DNA of 64,000 bases from Nitzschia sp. DOCU1. Taxonomy: Eukaryota; Bacillariophyta; Bacillariophyceae; Bacillariales; Bacillariaceae. The DNA is taken from positions 1,054,001 through 1,118,000 of the forward strand of contig OX595992.1 of the NCBI GenBank assembly GCA_951394045.1, given 5' to 3'. This document shows, piece by piece, positions 30,095 through 39,875 of this stretch. The first letter of the stretch is position 1; every line of letters begins with the position of its first letter. A program made the position numbers and the translations under genes. The notes below the pieces were generated by a model. The model worked only from the letters and a program-made list of their open reading frames with translations. It did not search any database and was not told where the DNA came from.

Positions 30095-30703
30095 GCTCAA
30101 GTATGCACTGTATCTTGCCATATTACCTAGATGGACTATATGTTTATACACTGCTGCAACAACTAGGAATTAGTAGCTGGAGGAGTGGTAAAGAATATCG
30201 GCCGTTGTTGGTCGCATTCGTTCAGGGAACTGACTAGCTCTACCTTTTATACACCGGATGAAGCAATATCTGCAATCGAGGCCCAAGCTATTACTATAGA
30301 TCGCTGAAGACCCGAGAAGGGGCATGTTACTATTGGGTTGCTACTTCACCTTCGAATGTACTTTCGCTCGGTCGATCGGCCGGGGCCCGATGAATATTGA
30401 TGTTGGTAGCGTATCCACTATGAGTATCTTGGAGGCTTGGTACGGCAACTGAGTGAACGACAAACTCTCTGCCGCCAAGCAAGGCGACGCAACTTTATCC
30501 CACTTTGATTGCATGAACAGCAAGCGCACACAACGCTCAACTCGTTGTTGAACCGCTCGCAATAAAAACAACCATCATTAGACTTTGCGCCATAATTTCT
30601 GCAACGTCTCATCCGTTTCGCTTATTACAACTTCCGACTACACTGGCAACGTTTTTAGCCCCACATTTTCGTCGCCTCATTATCGGAAAGAACAAAAGAC
30701 ACC
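30095..30703. other. Intergenic stretch
   Basis: 609 bp between the DUF4386 gene and the CENP-B-type gene, both plus strand. I see nothing coding. It must contain a 3' UTR and a promoter. Confidence 0.5.
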
Positions 30704-31912
30704 ATGCCGCATAGTACGACTGGTGAAGAATCAGGAGGAGGGTTGCTCCATAGTGACACTCCACCAGGGGGCGCAGCAGCGTTGCTCGTCGACGATGATC
30801 GCAGTTCGATGAATTCTCTTCTAGTCGAGACCAATCAAATGATCCCCAGGTCGGCAAGCAGCACGCACCTGAGCAGCGATACTGCCCCCACGCCTCCTCC
30901 TCCACCCGAAGCAGCAGCCGCAGCTGCTCCTCCTCCAGACTCTGCCACGACGCTGGTCGGTTCTTCTGGCCAAAAGAAACGAAGAGCCTACCGCAAAGAA
31001 TATCCAGCCGGTTTTTGGTACGAAATGTGCGAAAGATTCATGACAAATCAGGACGACTACAACAAATCGCATTTGGAATTTCTAAAATCGCCCGATTCGG
31101 GAGTATTGGACTGTAACGATCGTCAATCCTTTGGGCGGCGTCTCAAACTCTTCAAGGAAGGCAAACTTCCGCGCGACGATTCCATCAAACGGACTCGCAA
31201 AGGCAAATACCAAGACGTGGAACAGTGTTTACTAGCATTTTTGGAGACGCGAGAACAATTCATGGACAAGGGAAAGATGGCAGTATCCTGGCCATTTTTG
31301 ACCGAAATGGCCAAGCGTTTTGCGGTTGCACTGGGGCATAGTCCAGGTGAATTCTCGGGGTCTCCTGGATGGTTGGCGAATACATTGAAGCGTGCCAAAA
31401 AGAAGATTGACTTTGAAATCAGCGAAGACGATGCTCTATTTTATTTGGAATCGATCAAACGATACTGCCGGAAAGCCAAATTAGGAGTTCAGGCTCAGAC
31501 TCTAAGTGCTCAACTTCAGAATATCATCAGGGGCAAGATAGTAGATGGAAACAAAGAGGACATCATTGTTGACGATGATGGCGAGGGTATTCCTGTGGTG
31601 GAGGATGATGTTGTGGGTGGTGTCGTCGATCACCAGCAGAGATATCATCACACTGCGTTTGCTCCCCCACCACATAATCCCCCAAGAGTTGCCGGTCTTT
31701 CACATCGTGCGTTTGATAGTACGAATCTAACTGCCCGTGGCTCATTGTCAGTGGCATCTCTCCACCATCTCCACCCGCAGCACCTCCACCACCACAACCA
31801 GCAGCAACAGCAGCAGCAGAGTGATCGATACCATCCACTGCAGCAACAGCAGCCCAACAATAACAACGTGACCAATTTTCCATTTTGGGCGACGCAGCAA
31901 CAAAACATTTAA
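30704..31912 (+). CDS. CENP-B-type HTH domain protein, Pro/His/Gln-rich
   Basis: 402 residues, no intron. A Pro/Ala-rich N-terminus leads to a basic segment (KKRRAYRKEY). Residues about 95-150 may form a first helix-turn-helix. Residues about 165-235 fit a CENP-B/Tc5-type DNA-binding domain: QDVEQCLLAFLETREQF, a SWPFLTEMAKRFA helix and EFSGSPGWLANTLKRAKKK, the last close to the F-x-x-S-x-GW-x-x-F-x-x-R signature. The C-terminal ~110 residues contain an acidic patch and His- and Gln-rich runs typical of nuclear regulators. There is no DDE transposase domain, so it may be a domesticated pogo/jerky-type DNA-binding protein. Function is not known. Confidence 0.65.
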   Translation: MPHSTTGEESGGGLLHSDTPPGGAAALLVDDDRSSMNSLLVETNQMIPRSASSTHLSSDTAPTPPPPPEAAAAAAPPPDSATTLVGSSGQKKRRAYRKEYPAGFWYEMCERFMTNQDDYNKSHLEFLKSPDSGVLDCNDRQSFGRRLKLFKEGKLPRDDSIKRTRKGKYQDVEQCLLAFLETREQFMDKGKMAVSWPFLTEMAKRFAVALGHSPGEFSGSPGWLANTLKRAKKKIDFEISEDDALFYLESIKRYCRKAKLGVQAQTLSAQLQNIIRGKIVDGNKEDIIVDDDGEGIPVVEDDVVGGVVDHQQRYHHTAFAPPPHNPPRVAGLSHRAFDSTNLTARGSLSVASLHHLHPQHLHHHNQQQQQQQSDRYHPLQQQQPNNNNVTNFPFWATQQQNI

Positions 31913-32344
31913 AAGATAGGAATAACGTAGCTACTACTACGTCTAGCTATCGATTTTAGAAGTAGTTTGTTATCACGCTCCACCGAGGAAATAGCTTCTA
32001 ATCGGAAGAGGACCGTAGCAAATTTTTGGCTGATTGATTGATTCGTTGGACCAAATGATTGGCAGGGAACGTTCAAATGAATTCGAATGAGTCCGTTTTA
32101 CGTCTGTCCTCCGTTTCGCCGTTTCGTCTTGATCCATGCGATTCCAGCTTTGGCATTGGTGCGTGCTGGCTCTCTCGTTTAGTCGTCCAATCCAAACCCC
32201 ATTTCTGCATTCACAAACTGCAGTTTGTGTAAAAGATCTTGCCTCTCTTTCATCAGTGTGTCATTCAAGCTCCCTGGCAACACTAGCGAGAGTACTGCTG
32301 TCACTTGACAGTAAGGGGTCGTTAGTAAAGTTTTGTGGAATCTC
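31913..32344. promoter_or_regulatory. Upstream region of the ether-lipid fusion gene
   Basis: 432 bp between the CENP-B-type gene and the fusion gene, both plus strand. No ORF of interest. The frame of the fusion gene is open from 32333 but the first ATG is at 32345. Confidence 0.45.
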
Positions 32345-35300
32345 ATGTCGCCGCCATTAGAGTCGGCCGCAGCCTCTCTGGATGCCGCTTCCAATCGTTT
32401 GCCAGCCCCACAAGATGTGTTGCAAAGACGTTTTGAGCTGGTAGCCCAGTTGGTGCGAGAGTCGAGTCCCGCATCCACCAACAATAGCAATGACGAAAAA
32501 TTACGCTACTATGGGCTGTACAAGCACATTACACAAGGTCCTTGTAATGACGATGACGCTCCATCTATCTTGAATGTGGTGGCCAGATCCAAATTTATGG
32601 CATGGAAAGATTGCCAGAAATTTTCTAGACAAGAAGCCATGCAAGAGTACATTAATCTGATGACGTCTCGCAATGATCATCTGGGAGAGAAATGTCGAGA
32701 AATCGTCCAGGAGGACTACAACTGTAAAGCTCCGACCACGAAATCGTCAGTGCGGCATTCGAAACAGGTACTTGCTGCCCAAACTACCACTAGTTTCAGT
32801 TTGTCGTTTGACTCCACCACGAAAGTCGCGTCTTTCTCTCTTTGGAAGTATTTTCATGTATGGATGGCATCCTTTGGCATCCAAGTACTGGAATTCCTGG
32901 GAGTCAAACCGTTGATACCTCGGGGTCGACTGGATCTATCCTACTGGGATCTTGTGTATGCGCTAGGACAATGTGGCAAGTGGTGGCAAGAGACCTTGTA
33001 CCACTGCCGGCAGATGAGTGATCAAATTCGTCGCGTTTGGGAGGAAAACGCAGGAGAAGATGGCGTGGTGGCTGGATTATCGGTGCGATCACTCTTGGAT
33101 CTTTATTTGTTAACCAAGAAATTTCCCAAGGGATCTCAAGTTATAATGGTTCCACCCATTAGCGTGCCGGGCATGGTCCTAGTGTTAAAATACCATGATT
33201 TGGAAATTGTCCCCATTGACATGCCGCCAGCAAACGACGACGACAATGGCTCGCTGGAATGGTATGATTTTCATCAAATCCAAGAGGCAATCACTCCGAA
33301 ATCTGTGGCCATAATGTTGGTTCATCCATTTGGTAGACTGGCAGCCTCCGTTACACAAATGCAAGAGTTACGAAGACTGGCAGACGAACATGGTCTGGAG
33401 TTATGGGAAGACTGTGCCGAGTGCTTCATGGGTCTTGGTAAAGAGTGCTACAAGGGATCACCTCTGGCAGATGTACGATTCTTTTCGTTTGGAATGATCA
33501 AAACAAGCACGGCACTGGGAGGAGGGATCGCCACGTTTCGGGACTTGGAATCTCGGCGCAATGTGGAACGTTTACAATGGTCATTGCCTCAATGCCAAAC
33601 AACGTTTCAGTTTCTCTGTCGGGTTCTTTTGGCAATGCTTCTCAATTACATTGCAGACTCGCCTTGGAGAGTCGGACTGTTGGTCCAGGTATGCGCATGG
33701 TTCGGTCTAGACTTTGATCGCGTCGTCACCAACGCTGTGCGAGGCTTTCGGATACAGCAGTACTGCGTGGCTACCGATAAAGAAATAAAGCTGCGTCGTC
33801 GTCAAGGCGAAACGGACCTTATACGTCAGATACGTAAACGCCCCTGCCATGCTCTGCTTGCCTTGATGTATCGACGTTTCTCTCAATCGAAAACTCAAAT
33901 AACCACGTCTGTCCGAGACCGGACCATACAATGCAATCAAATGCAAGCCGTGTTGGCCACGTCCATTCCAAAAGCTCTTTTACCATACGGTCCACATCAG
34001 CGGAATACATATTGGTCCTTTCCTATCATCTGCGATAATCGCGATGACGTTAGTGCCATCTTGGTCGAACAAGGATTCGATGTCGTCAGCGGGGCTTCTC
34101 AGCTTGGCTGTGTGACTAATTGGGCGGAAGCAAATCATGGTTCCTGCCCAGTGGCATCCAAACTCATGAATTCGATCCTGTACGTGCCCATCTCGAGTCA
34201 GCAGCTGCCGCCTAAGGAATTACAACGCCTAGCAGACGGTCTCAAGCACGCGGTTCAAACGGCTGAGTTGACGACCAGCTCCAAAGGCCGTCAAAAAGGG
34301 AAACACAAAGCTTCCATATCTGCGTTGACGCTCGCTGCGTTGATTCCTATCTGGTTCCTTCTGACTGTTCGATTCGGTACAGTCAACTCCTTACTTTGGA
34401 TGGGGTGGCTAGGCTTGAACGTCGCTGTTTCCATGTTCACTGCCTATATTCTTTGGATTGTATGCCTGTGCCTACTTCGCTTCAACATGGCAAGTCTGTA
34501 TTTGGAGGGATCTACAGCATTCGCAGAACATTGCGACATGATTGATGCAGGCACATCGGAACAACCGCATCCAAATCGGTATAAGGGATCCGGGAACGCT
34601 ATTCTTTCACAAATGCCATCCCTACAGATGACCCAGCCCACGGCAGAATCTGCAGAGCGCGCAATTATTCTTACTGGTGCGACTGGGTTTATAGGCTCCA
34701 TGCTACTACATGATTTGCTGTGGCGAAGAAAAGAACTTTCGCTTGATCGCCTTATTCTCATCTGTAGGGGGAGGAAGGGGGATTCAGCTACATCGAGAAT
34801 TTCGGCCTTGCTGCGCAAACCAATGTTCTCCTTTCTGACGGACGAGGACAAAGAGCGATGTGTAGAGGTACTCAATGGGGATGTGTCCCAACCATCGGCC
34901 GGGCTTTCGGACGATGATTTTTCTCGTGTTGTTAACGATCCCAAAATCTCTCATGTCTTCCACTGCGCGGCAGCGGTCGGCTTTACGCAAGAGCTGCCAG
35001 ATGCCGCAAGATCGAATATATCATCCTCCCTAGCAATGCAACAATTGACATCACGATTACCGCGCAAGGGAGCAAAGTTTGTCCACATTAGTACTGCTTT
35101 TGTCCACGGTAGTCTCTGTGGCTCCGTGGAGGCTCCGCTCTCGGAAGGACTTTTCCCGTTGGATCCGTTCAATCCGGAAGAGATATACCAGTCCATGCTT
35201 GGAACTCAGTTCTACGCCTCCAAGGCAATGGCAGATCTGGAGTTTGCGAATTCCTATACTCTGAGCAAGTGCGTCTGTGAGCATTTGCTCCTACGGCGGA

Positions 35301-38300
35301 AAGCAATCGATACTCTAATAATACGGCCAAGTATCGTGGGTCCAGCAGTAGAGGCGCCCTGGGAGGGCTGGGCTGGCGACAAACCCACAACAATCGTGGC
35401 AGCCGCTTGTCTTCATCTTTTGAATCAATGGAATATCTGGTACCTGGAGTCAAATTCTGTTTCCTACATCCCGGTCGACGTACTTTCTCGCTTCATCCTC
35501 GCAAAGTCTTTCGGCGAGTCAAACGATTTCGTTATAAATGCAGATACGGCCTCTTCGTCAAATGGAAGTTATGATAAGGTCAGTAGAGCGACCAGCGACA
35601 GTCAATCCGATTCGGACGAGACGCTTTCGGTGGACAGCAAACCTTCCAGCCCGCAGTCCGGTCATATCTTCAACGCAACCTGGGATACCTCTTCCGATTC
35701 GTCCACATTTTCTTGGCTTGAATTCAGTGTGACCTATCTTCAGCTTGGTTGCGTCCTTGGCTATTTCAGCCGTGGCTTGGCCTACTTGTCTCTGCTGGTT
35801 TCGGCGCATCTTTCGCCACGATATTGCGATAATAGTGGATTGTATCACAAAGTTCATGCTCTGTTGGTTCGGGGACCCATCGAGCTCCTCATTTGGTTCC
35901 TTGAAACGATATATGTCGCAACGGCTGGGATCAAGAAAGTTCTTCCTTTTCTCGATTTGCCACTGCTCTTCTTTCCGTTTGTCCAAAGAACTTTCCACTT
36001 TCGGTCAGGTTTAGTGGCTCCGAGCAACTTCGACTCAAGAAGATACGTGTTCAGCATGGCGGTTGCAGCTCATCGATTCATTTCTGACAAAACTTCGATG
36101 GACCCGAGTGCATCAAATGATGATTCGTCGAAGGAGTGGCTTTCTACGCACAAGATTGGGGGTCAAGGTCATGTCGTGAGAACTGCTGATTTTTTGTGGG
36201 CAGTTACTCAACCACGCGGTGGTTTTGCGGTGCGGTTCTCTGCCTTTGCGTTCTCGAAGATCCTTCAATGCGTATGTTCCATCGTCACCGTTGATCTACC
36301 ATCGTTTCGACGCGTCTTGAGTAGTATCCGCAGCAAAGTCAAAGATGACCAGACGTATTTGATAATGGCTCCGACCCACCGAAGTTTCTTTGATTTCATC
36401 CTCATCAGCTACGTATTGTTTGCTATACCAGAGCTGCAGTTAGACATTCCGTACATAATTGCGGCAGACGAATTCCAGTTCCTCCCCTTCTTGGGGTGGT
36501 TTTGTAGGAAGCTACGGGCATTGTATATACGAAGAGGGCGTGGTCAAGAAGATCCAACCTTGACGACAAAGTTGAGCGAATTCAAAGCAAACGAATTGTC
36601 AGCGAAGGAAACGGCACTCGAAGTTTTTCTGGAAGGTACCAGAAGTCGCGACCGACGATTCGTCGAGGCGAAAACTGGTCTTCTTAAGTGCCTGGATCAG
36701 ACAGGTGGAAATCATGTTATAGTTCCGATAACAATAAACTACGAACGGGTTCCCGAACAAGAGAACCTCTCCTACGAGGCTTCCGGCTCGAGACGAAAGG
36801 GATTGAATTTGCGAGGCTTGCTATCCTGGCTGATCGATGCCATTAGAGGACGAGTGAAGTTGGGAAAGATACACATGTTGGCTGGTGATCCATTGCCCAT
36901 GTTGTGTGAGACCGGTGAAGATTTTGCCGCATTTGCGAAGGAAGTTCAGATACGACAACAGGAAAAAGTTCTTGTATCTGACTATCACTTTCAAGCCGCA
37001 GCGGCGCTATTTGAATTACCCCAATCGACTGTGGTCGAGGCAATGATGAAACTAGGATGCCAAAAGTGGCCAACGGTGTCAGGGGGCGACCGTCTCCCTG
37101 AACTACCGGAAAATATGTCGGAACTGATGTCGATTATTCTGCAAGTTGGTCATCTCATTGCTCCAATGTTTACCAAAAGTCACCCGGGGTGGACCCAGTG
37201 GTTGAGCTGTCATGCGGCCGACCGCGAATTCGACGCTGTCGATGACAACACAAGGAAAATCCATCAAGCCCTCGGCAGCCTTTTCGACGCGGCAACGTCC
37301 GTCGTAACAGAGACAGCCAAACAGCTGCAGGCAGAAGGTTTTCTCCTTCCCACGACCAAGCACCTTTTGCAACTGGCTGAATCGGCTAGTGGAGGAGACG
37401 TGCCGGCTATTTTACTGCATGCGGCAGTTCAAATGCATCTAGCCAAGGGTCGAGAAGGAGATGGCGAAGACACCGATGCTGACATTCGCCTAGAATCTGC
37501 AATGTCCCATGAGAATGCAATGGTCAACGACGACCAGGAACGAGTCGGCTTTTGGGGATTCGTTGACTCTGGATTTGTTTTGCGGAATCAGTCACATAAT
37601 AATGGCCAAACGACAGTTGCAATGAAAGGTGACAAGTATGCACTAAGCGGCTGTTCCCTGTCCAGGCTTTTGCCCTTTATGGAATCCGAAATGAATATCG
37701 AAATTGATGTTTGGCGGGAATTCCCATCGCTGTCATCGACCTGGTTCGCTGCTGACATGAGAAATGACCTTGGTAAGGAAGATGCTGGCTTTCTCCAGAA
37801 TAACTTCTCCCGGACTTCCTTCAAAATGGTAGAAAGGCTTCGTCATGGAACCGGCCATTCACAAGAGGATGTCTTTGCGATCCGTGACGGCCCCATGTTT
37901 CGAATTCCCGATGCGGTGGTTTGGCCTACAACCGAGGATGAAGTTGTTGCATTGGTTCAAGCCAGCAAGGAACGAGGTTGGTGTTTGATACCCTTTGGTG
38001 GGGGTACAAACGTCAGCAGCGCCACAAGATGCCCGGACAAGGCGGTAGAACCCCGACCCATCATTTCCGTGGACATGAAAGAGATGCAACGAATTCTGTG
38101 GGTGAACGATGAGGATGGACTCGCGCACGTCGAAGCTGGAATTATAGGCCGTGATCTTGTTCACGAACTACGACGCTGCGGCTACACAATGGGTCACGAA
38201 CCAGATAGTATCGAATTCAGCACGTTGGGAGGCTGGATTGCCACAAAAGCCAGCGGTATGAAGAGAAGCCGCTATGGGAATATTGAAGACATTGTCAAGT

Positions 38301-39331
38301 CGGTAAGGGTCGTGACTTCCAAAGGCATCCTCTGGAAGGGCTCCAGCGAAGGCAATGCCGCTGTTCATGGCAGAGTCGCCGAGGGGTTTGATCTCCAATC
38401 CCTTGTTATTGGATCTGAAGGATGCCTTGGAATCATCACCAGTGCCGTCATTCGAATATGGCCCTTGCCAGAAGTACAGAGATTCGACAGTTTTATCTTT
38501 CCCAGCTTCGAGGCCGGATTGAGCTTTGTGCGTGGCATTGCCAAGAAGAACAGTTCTCACCTGCCGTCGAGCGTCAGACTTTTAGACAATGCCCATTTCC
38601 GACTCGGGCAAGCTCTCCGTCCAGACGACCCGTCAGCATTGGGCCAGATCAAGGAGACACTCATCAAGGCTGCTACCTCTGCCTTTTTTGCTGGCCGCCT
38701 CGATCCTCACTCCATTGTTTGTGCCACAATTTGCTACGAAGGCAGCAAGGGAGAAGTCGCCGCGCAAGAAGCCACTGTGAAAGAGAGTGTCAAACAGAAT
38801 GGCGGAGTACGACTCGGACCAAAGGTTGGAAAGTCAGGGTATGATCTGACCTTCATGATTGCTTATTTGCGAGATTTTGCCATGACGTATCATGTTCTAG
38901 GAGAATCGTTCGAAACCTTTTGTCCTTGGTCTAAAATTGAGACTTTGATCGAAGCCACGAAAAAGCGCATTCGCGACGAACACCGAGCTCGTTTGCTGCC
39001 TGGGACACCCTTTGTGGGTTGTCGAGTCACGCAACTTTATCACGAAGGCGCTTGCCTTTACTTTTATCTTTGCATCAGTTTTGATCGAGTCCAGTATCCC
39101 AGCGCCGTGTTTTCAGCATTGGAAGCCGCGGCACGCGATGAAATTTTGAAGCAGGGAGGATCCCTCAGTCACCACCATGGCATTGGAAAGCACCGGGCTG
39201 CTCAATGGAAGACTCGGGTTTCTCCAGCTTTGAATGCCTCCATCCGAAACATCAAAGAGGGCATCGACGAGGACAACATCTTCGGCGCACGGAACGGGCC
39301 ATTTGCACCTTCCGGGCCAACACCCAGTTAG
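32345..39331 (+). CDS. Four-domain ether-lipid biosynthesis fusion: DegT-like / fatty acyl reductase / DHAP acyltransferase / alkyl-DHAP synthase
   Basis: One intronless frame of 2328 residues. Residues ~190-600 resemble DegT/DnrJ/EryC1 PLP enzymes: EDCAECF, and FFSFGMIKTSTALGGG with the likely PLP Lys near 386. Two TM helices follow (~660-715). From ~773, ILTGATGFIGSMLLHDLLWR and SYTLSKC (Tyr ~970, Lys ~974) mark a fatty acyl reductase. From ~1320, APTHRSFFDF (HX4D, His ~1345) and EVFLEGTRSRDRRF mark a DHAPAT/GNPAT-type acyltransferase. From ~1770 the C-terminus is an alkyl-DHAP synthase: LIPFGGGTNVSSA (FAD loop, ~1881), GHEPDSIEFSTLGGWIATKA (~1947), VIGSEGCLGIIT and HHHGIGKHRAAQW (~2275). 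The expected chemistry: acyl-CoA to fatty alcohol, DHAP to acyl-DHAP, then exchange to alkyl-DHAP. The C-terminus lacks an SKL-type PTS1, and I see no convincing PTS2. The role of the PLP-like domain is unknown. Confidence 0.93.
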   Translation: MSPPLESAAASLDAASNRLPAPQDVLQRRFELVAQLVRESSPASTNNSNDEKLRYYGLYKHITQGPCNDDDAPSILNVVARSKFMAWKDCQKFSRQEAMQEYINLMTSRNDHLGEKCREIVQEDYNCKAPTTKSSVRHSKQVLAAQTTTSFSLSFDSTTKVASFSLWKYFHVWMASFGIQVLEFLGVKPLIPRGRLDLSYWDLVYALGQCGKWWQETLYHCRQMSDQIRRVWEENAGEDGVVAGLSVRSLLDLYLLTKKFPKGSQVIMVPPISVPGMVLVLKYHDLEIVPIDMPPANDDDNGSLEWYDFHQIQEAITPKSVAIMLVHPFGRLAASVTQMQELRRLADEHGLELWEDCAECFMGLGKECYKGSPLADVRFFSFGMIKTSTALGGGIATFRDLESRRNVERLQWSLPQCQTTFQFLCRVLLAMLLNYIADSPWRVGLLVQVCAWFGLDFDRVVTNAVRGFRIQQYCVATDKEIKLRRRQGETDLIRQIRKRPCHALLALMYRRFSQSKTQITTSVRDRTIQCNQMQAVLATSIPKALLPYGPHQRNTYWSFPIICDNRDDVSAILVEQGFDVVSGASQLGCVTNWAEANHGSCPVASKLMNSILYVPISSQQLPPKELQRLADGLKHAVQTAELTTSSKGRQKGKHKASISALTLAALIPIWFLLTVRFGTVNSLLWMGWLGLNVAVSMFTAYILWIVCLCLLRFNMASLYLEGSTAFAEHCDMIDAGTSEQPHPNRYKGSGNAILSQMPSLQMTQPTAESAERAIILTGATGFIGSMLLHDLLWRRKELSLDRLILICRGRKGDSATSRISALLRKPMFSFLTDEDKERCVEVLNGDVSQPSAGLSDDDFSRVVNDPKISHVFHCAAAVGFTQELPDAARSNISSSLAMQQLTSRLPRKGAKFVHISTAFVHGSLCGSVEAPLSEGLFPLDPFNPEEIYQSMLGTQFYASKAMADLEFANSYTLSKCVCEHLLLRRKAIDTLIIRPSIVGPAVEAPWEGWAGDKPTTIVAAACLHLLNQWNIWYLESNSVSYIPVDVLSRFILAKSFGESNDFVINADTASSSNGSYDKVSRATSDSQSDSDETLSVDSKPSSPQSGHIFNATWDTSSDSSTFSWLEFSVTYLQLGCVLGYFSRGLAYLSLLVSAHLSPRYCDNSGLYHKVHALLVRGPIELLIWFLETIYVATAGIKKVLPFLDLPLLFFPFVQRTFHFRSGLVAPSNFDSRRYVFSMAVAAHRFISDKTSMDPSASNDDSSKEWLSTHKIGGQGHVVRTADFLWAVTQPRGGFAVRFSAFAFSKILQCVCSIVTVDLPSFRRVLSSIRSKVKDDQTYLIMAPTHRSFFDFILISYVLFAIPELQLDIPYIIAADEFQFLPFLGWFCRKLRALYIRRGRGQEDPTLTTKLSEFKANELSAKETALEVFLEGTRSRDRRFVEAKTGLLKCLDQTGGNHVIVPITINYERVPEQENLSYEASGSRRKGLNLRGLLSWLIDAIRGRVKLGKIHMLAGDPLPMLCETGEDFAAFAKEVQIRQQEKVLVSDYHFQAAAALFELPQSTVVEAMMKLGCQKWPTVSGGDRLPELPENMSELMSIILQVGHLIAPMFTKSHPGWTQWLSCHAADREFDAVDDNTRKIHQALGSLFDAATSVVTETAKQLQAEGFLLPTTKHLLQLAESASGGDVPAILLHAAVQMHLAKGREGDGEDTDADIRLESAMSHENAMVNDDQERVGFWGFVDSGFVLRNQSHNNGQTTVAMKGDKYALSGCSLSRLLPFMESEMNIEIDVWREFPSLSSTWFAADMRNDLGKEDAGFLQNNFSRTSFKMVERLRHGTGHSQEDVFAIRDGPMFRIPDAVVWPTTEDEVVALVQASKERGWCLIPFGGGTNVSSATRCPDKAVEPRPIISVDMKEMQRILWVNDEDGLAHVEAGIIGRDLVHELRRCGYTMGHEPDSIEFSTLGGWIATKASGMKRSRYGNIEDIVKSVRVVTSKGILWKGSSEGNAAVHGRVAEGFDLQSLVIGSEGCLGIITSAVIRIWPLPEVQRFDSFIFPSFEAGLSFVRGIAKKNSSHLPSSVRLLDNAHFRLGQALRPDDPSALGQIKETLIKAATSAFFAGRLDPHSIVCATICYEGSKGEVAAQEATVKESVKQNGGVRLGPKVGKSGYDLTFMIAYLRDFAMTYHVLGESFETFCPWSKIETLIEATKKRIRDEHRARLLPGTPFVGCRVTQLYHEGACLYFYLCISFDRVQYPSAVFSALEAAARDEILKQGGSLSHHHGIGKHRAAQWKTRVSPALNASIRNIKEGIDEDNIFGARNGPFAPSGPTPS

Positions 39332-39875
39332 CTCATACAATAGCAAAAGTTATGAATTCATGTCTATTAACAGTCCGTCCAAAGTTCCTCGTCGAGGGTG
39401 CAACTTTCATCTATCAGCATCACAATTTACTGCTCAGGTCGGATGCCAATGATATGAGCCAAAGTGCCGTTCGGCGAAGATCTTGCTTTCGCCGAAAAAG
39501 TGTAGAAGCATCTTTCGGAGAGCTCGAGCATTTGGACTGTGCTACGATTTCTCCGTACTACTTCTACACGTGGAACATTAGATGGAAGATAAGACCTCGA
39601 GAGAACTCGTGGCCACGAAACACGCACTTGCATACAAACTTCAAAACTGCAAGCCGACATTCGTCGCGTCATAACGCGCGTTTGGGCGGGAAGGAAGTTC
39701 GTTGACAGCCGCAGAAAGATCTTGCGCAGAGAGAACCCTCGATGCTCGTCGTCATTCATTCCTCCGCCGATCGTATCCACACCCTACCAACCGACTGTCA
39801 CACAAGCGCTCCGACGATACAATTGCAAAACTGCACATCGCACGCTTCCTGCTATTGTTGTTGTTATTGACCACC
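39332..39875. promoter_or_regulatory. Upstream region of the APS reductase gene
   Basis: 544 bp. The frame of the reductase is open back to 39702, but the upstream codons do not look like a targeting peptide, whereas 39876 starts a textbook signal peptide and is preceded by ACC. It should hold the 3' UTR of the fusion gene and a promoter. Confidence 0.45.
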
